Source of the DNA: Chlamydiia bacterium
GTDB taxonomy: Bacteria > Chlamydiota > Chlamydiia > Chlamydiales > FEN-1388
Direction: 5' to 3'
Assembly: GCA_003170575.1 (NCBI GenBank)
Contig: PMZB01000205.1
Location: forward strand, 1-15,265
DNA: 15,265 nt
Shown here: one piece after another, positions 15,187-15,265 of the stretch
Position numbering within the stretch: the stretch's first letter is position 1
How the letters are laid out: each line of letters starts with the position of its first letter
Notes under the pieces: model-generated
What the model saw: only the letters and a program-made list of their open reading frames with translations
Database searches by the model: none
Told to the model about the DNA's origin: nothing
Made by a program: the position numbers and the translations under genes

Positions 15187-15265
15187 AGGGATCGTACAGA
15201 AATAAATTTTACAGATCTTGTGGGAAAAATCGTCAAGATCTGAACCGTTTTTCTCCTCTATAACT
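15187..15265. repeat. MITE-like palindromic repeat, short form (cut by the right edge)
   Basis: This is a second copy of the 9858-10024 repeat. Positions 15191-15232 match 9862-9903 with two differences, and 15233-15265 match 9966-9998 exactly. The 62 bases between (9904-9965) are absent, and the missing block is bounded in the long copy by direct repeats of GGAAAAATCG, as expected for slippage or recombination between them. CAGATCTTG (15212-15220) and its complement (15232-15240) form the central hairpin. The distal terminal repeat lies beyond the window. The element begins about 45 bases upstream of ftsY. Confidence 0.88.
15208..15236 (-). promoter_or_regulatory. Candidate sigma-70 promoter for ftsY inside the short repeat
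   Basis: On the minus strand TTGACG (15236-15231) and TGTAAA (15213-15208) are separated by exactly 17 bases, with five and four of six consensus matches. They point at ftsY, about 65 bases ahead. The spacing exists only because the short repeat form lacks the 62-base block. In the long copy the same TTGACG is followed at 17 bases by TATCCA, a poorer -10. Confidence 0.5.

Noticed and set aside
15143..15205. Plus-strand 20-residue hydrophobic peptide frame ending in the repeat
   Set aside because: Starts at the ftsY start codon on the other strand, has no ribosome-binding site and is too short to support.
1..15265. CRISPR array, tRNA or rRNA genes, phage or IS genes
   Set aside because: I saw no regularly spaced direct repeats, no cloverleaf sequences and no transposase, integrase or structural phage motifs.

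Overview
The window looks like chromosomal DNA of an obligate intracellular bacterium of the Chlamydiota. I infer a 'Chlamydia-like' or environmental lineage such as Waddliaceae, Parachlamydiaceae or Simkaniaceae, not Chlamydia itself. The main support is the coupled dsbD-tatD pair, which as I recall is also adjacent in Chlamydia trachomatis, a short-form ftsY with no acidic N-terminal domain, and several large proteins with no family I recognise. No rRNA, tRNA, CRISPR array, transposase or phage gene is visible. Taxonomy is an inference and was not searched.

Layout. Positions 1-710 (minus) hold the 5' part of an unrecognised gene that runs off the left edge; its start codon lies inside a long hairpin (707-776). 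A divergent plus-strand gene (986-1945) encodes a guanidinoacetate-methyltransferase-like enzyme with a large helical insertion, closed by a strong intrinsic terminator (1947-1994). A small XRE-type DNA-binding protein (2195-2554, plus) follows. Positions 2630-9743 (minus) form a probable four-gene run read dsbD, tatD, an 882-residue coiled-coil protein of unknown function, and a GT-C (GT39-like) membrane glycosyltransferase. The first pair overlaps by 4 bases, the last pair is 7 bases apart, and a 97-base gap separates the pairs.

At 9744-10054 a divergent intergenic region carries an AT-rich palindrome in front of dsbD and a MITE-like palindromic repeat of about 165 bp. The plus strand then encodes a GT2 glycosyltransferase with a TPR-like tail and an apparent signal peptide (10055-11212), and a small hydrophobic protein with a Pro/Gln tail (11271-11867). 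A perfect hairpin terminator separates these from a minus-strand pair. That pair is ftsY (14188-15144) followed, with a 4-base overlap, by a 729-residue UDPGP-family nucleotidyltransferase that also carries a signal peptide (12002-14191). A second, shorter copy of the palindromic repeat lies just upstream of ftsY, reads into the right edge, and carries a good candidate promoter for ftsY.

How the genes may work together. DsbD carries reducing power across the inner membrane, FtsY docks ribosomes for membrane insertion, and the GT-C enzyme transfers sugar from a lipid carrier on the outer face of the inner membrane. The most unusual theme is that two enzymes whose families normally use cytosolic nucleotide sugars (GT2 and UDPGP) both begin with a classic Sec signal peptide and lie within about 2.1 kb of each other. 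If the signals are real, this points to sugar-nucleotide or glycosylation chemistry outside the bacterial cytosol, perhaps in the inclusion or host cell. The repeat family, present in long and short forms in front of genes, is the second item worth following up.
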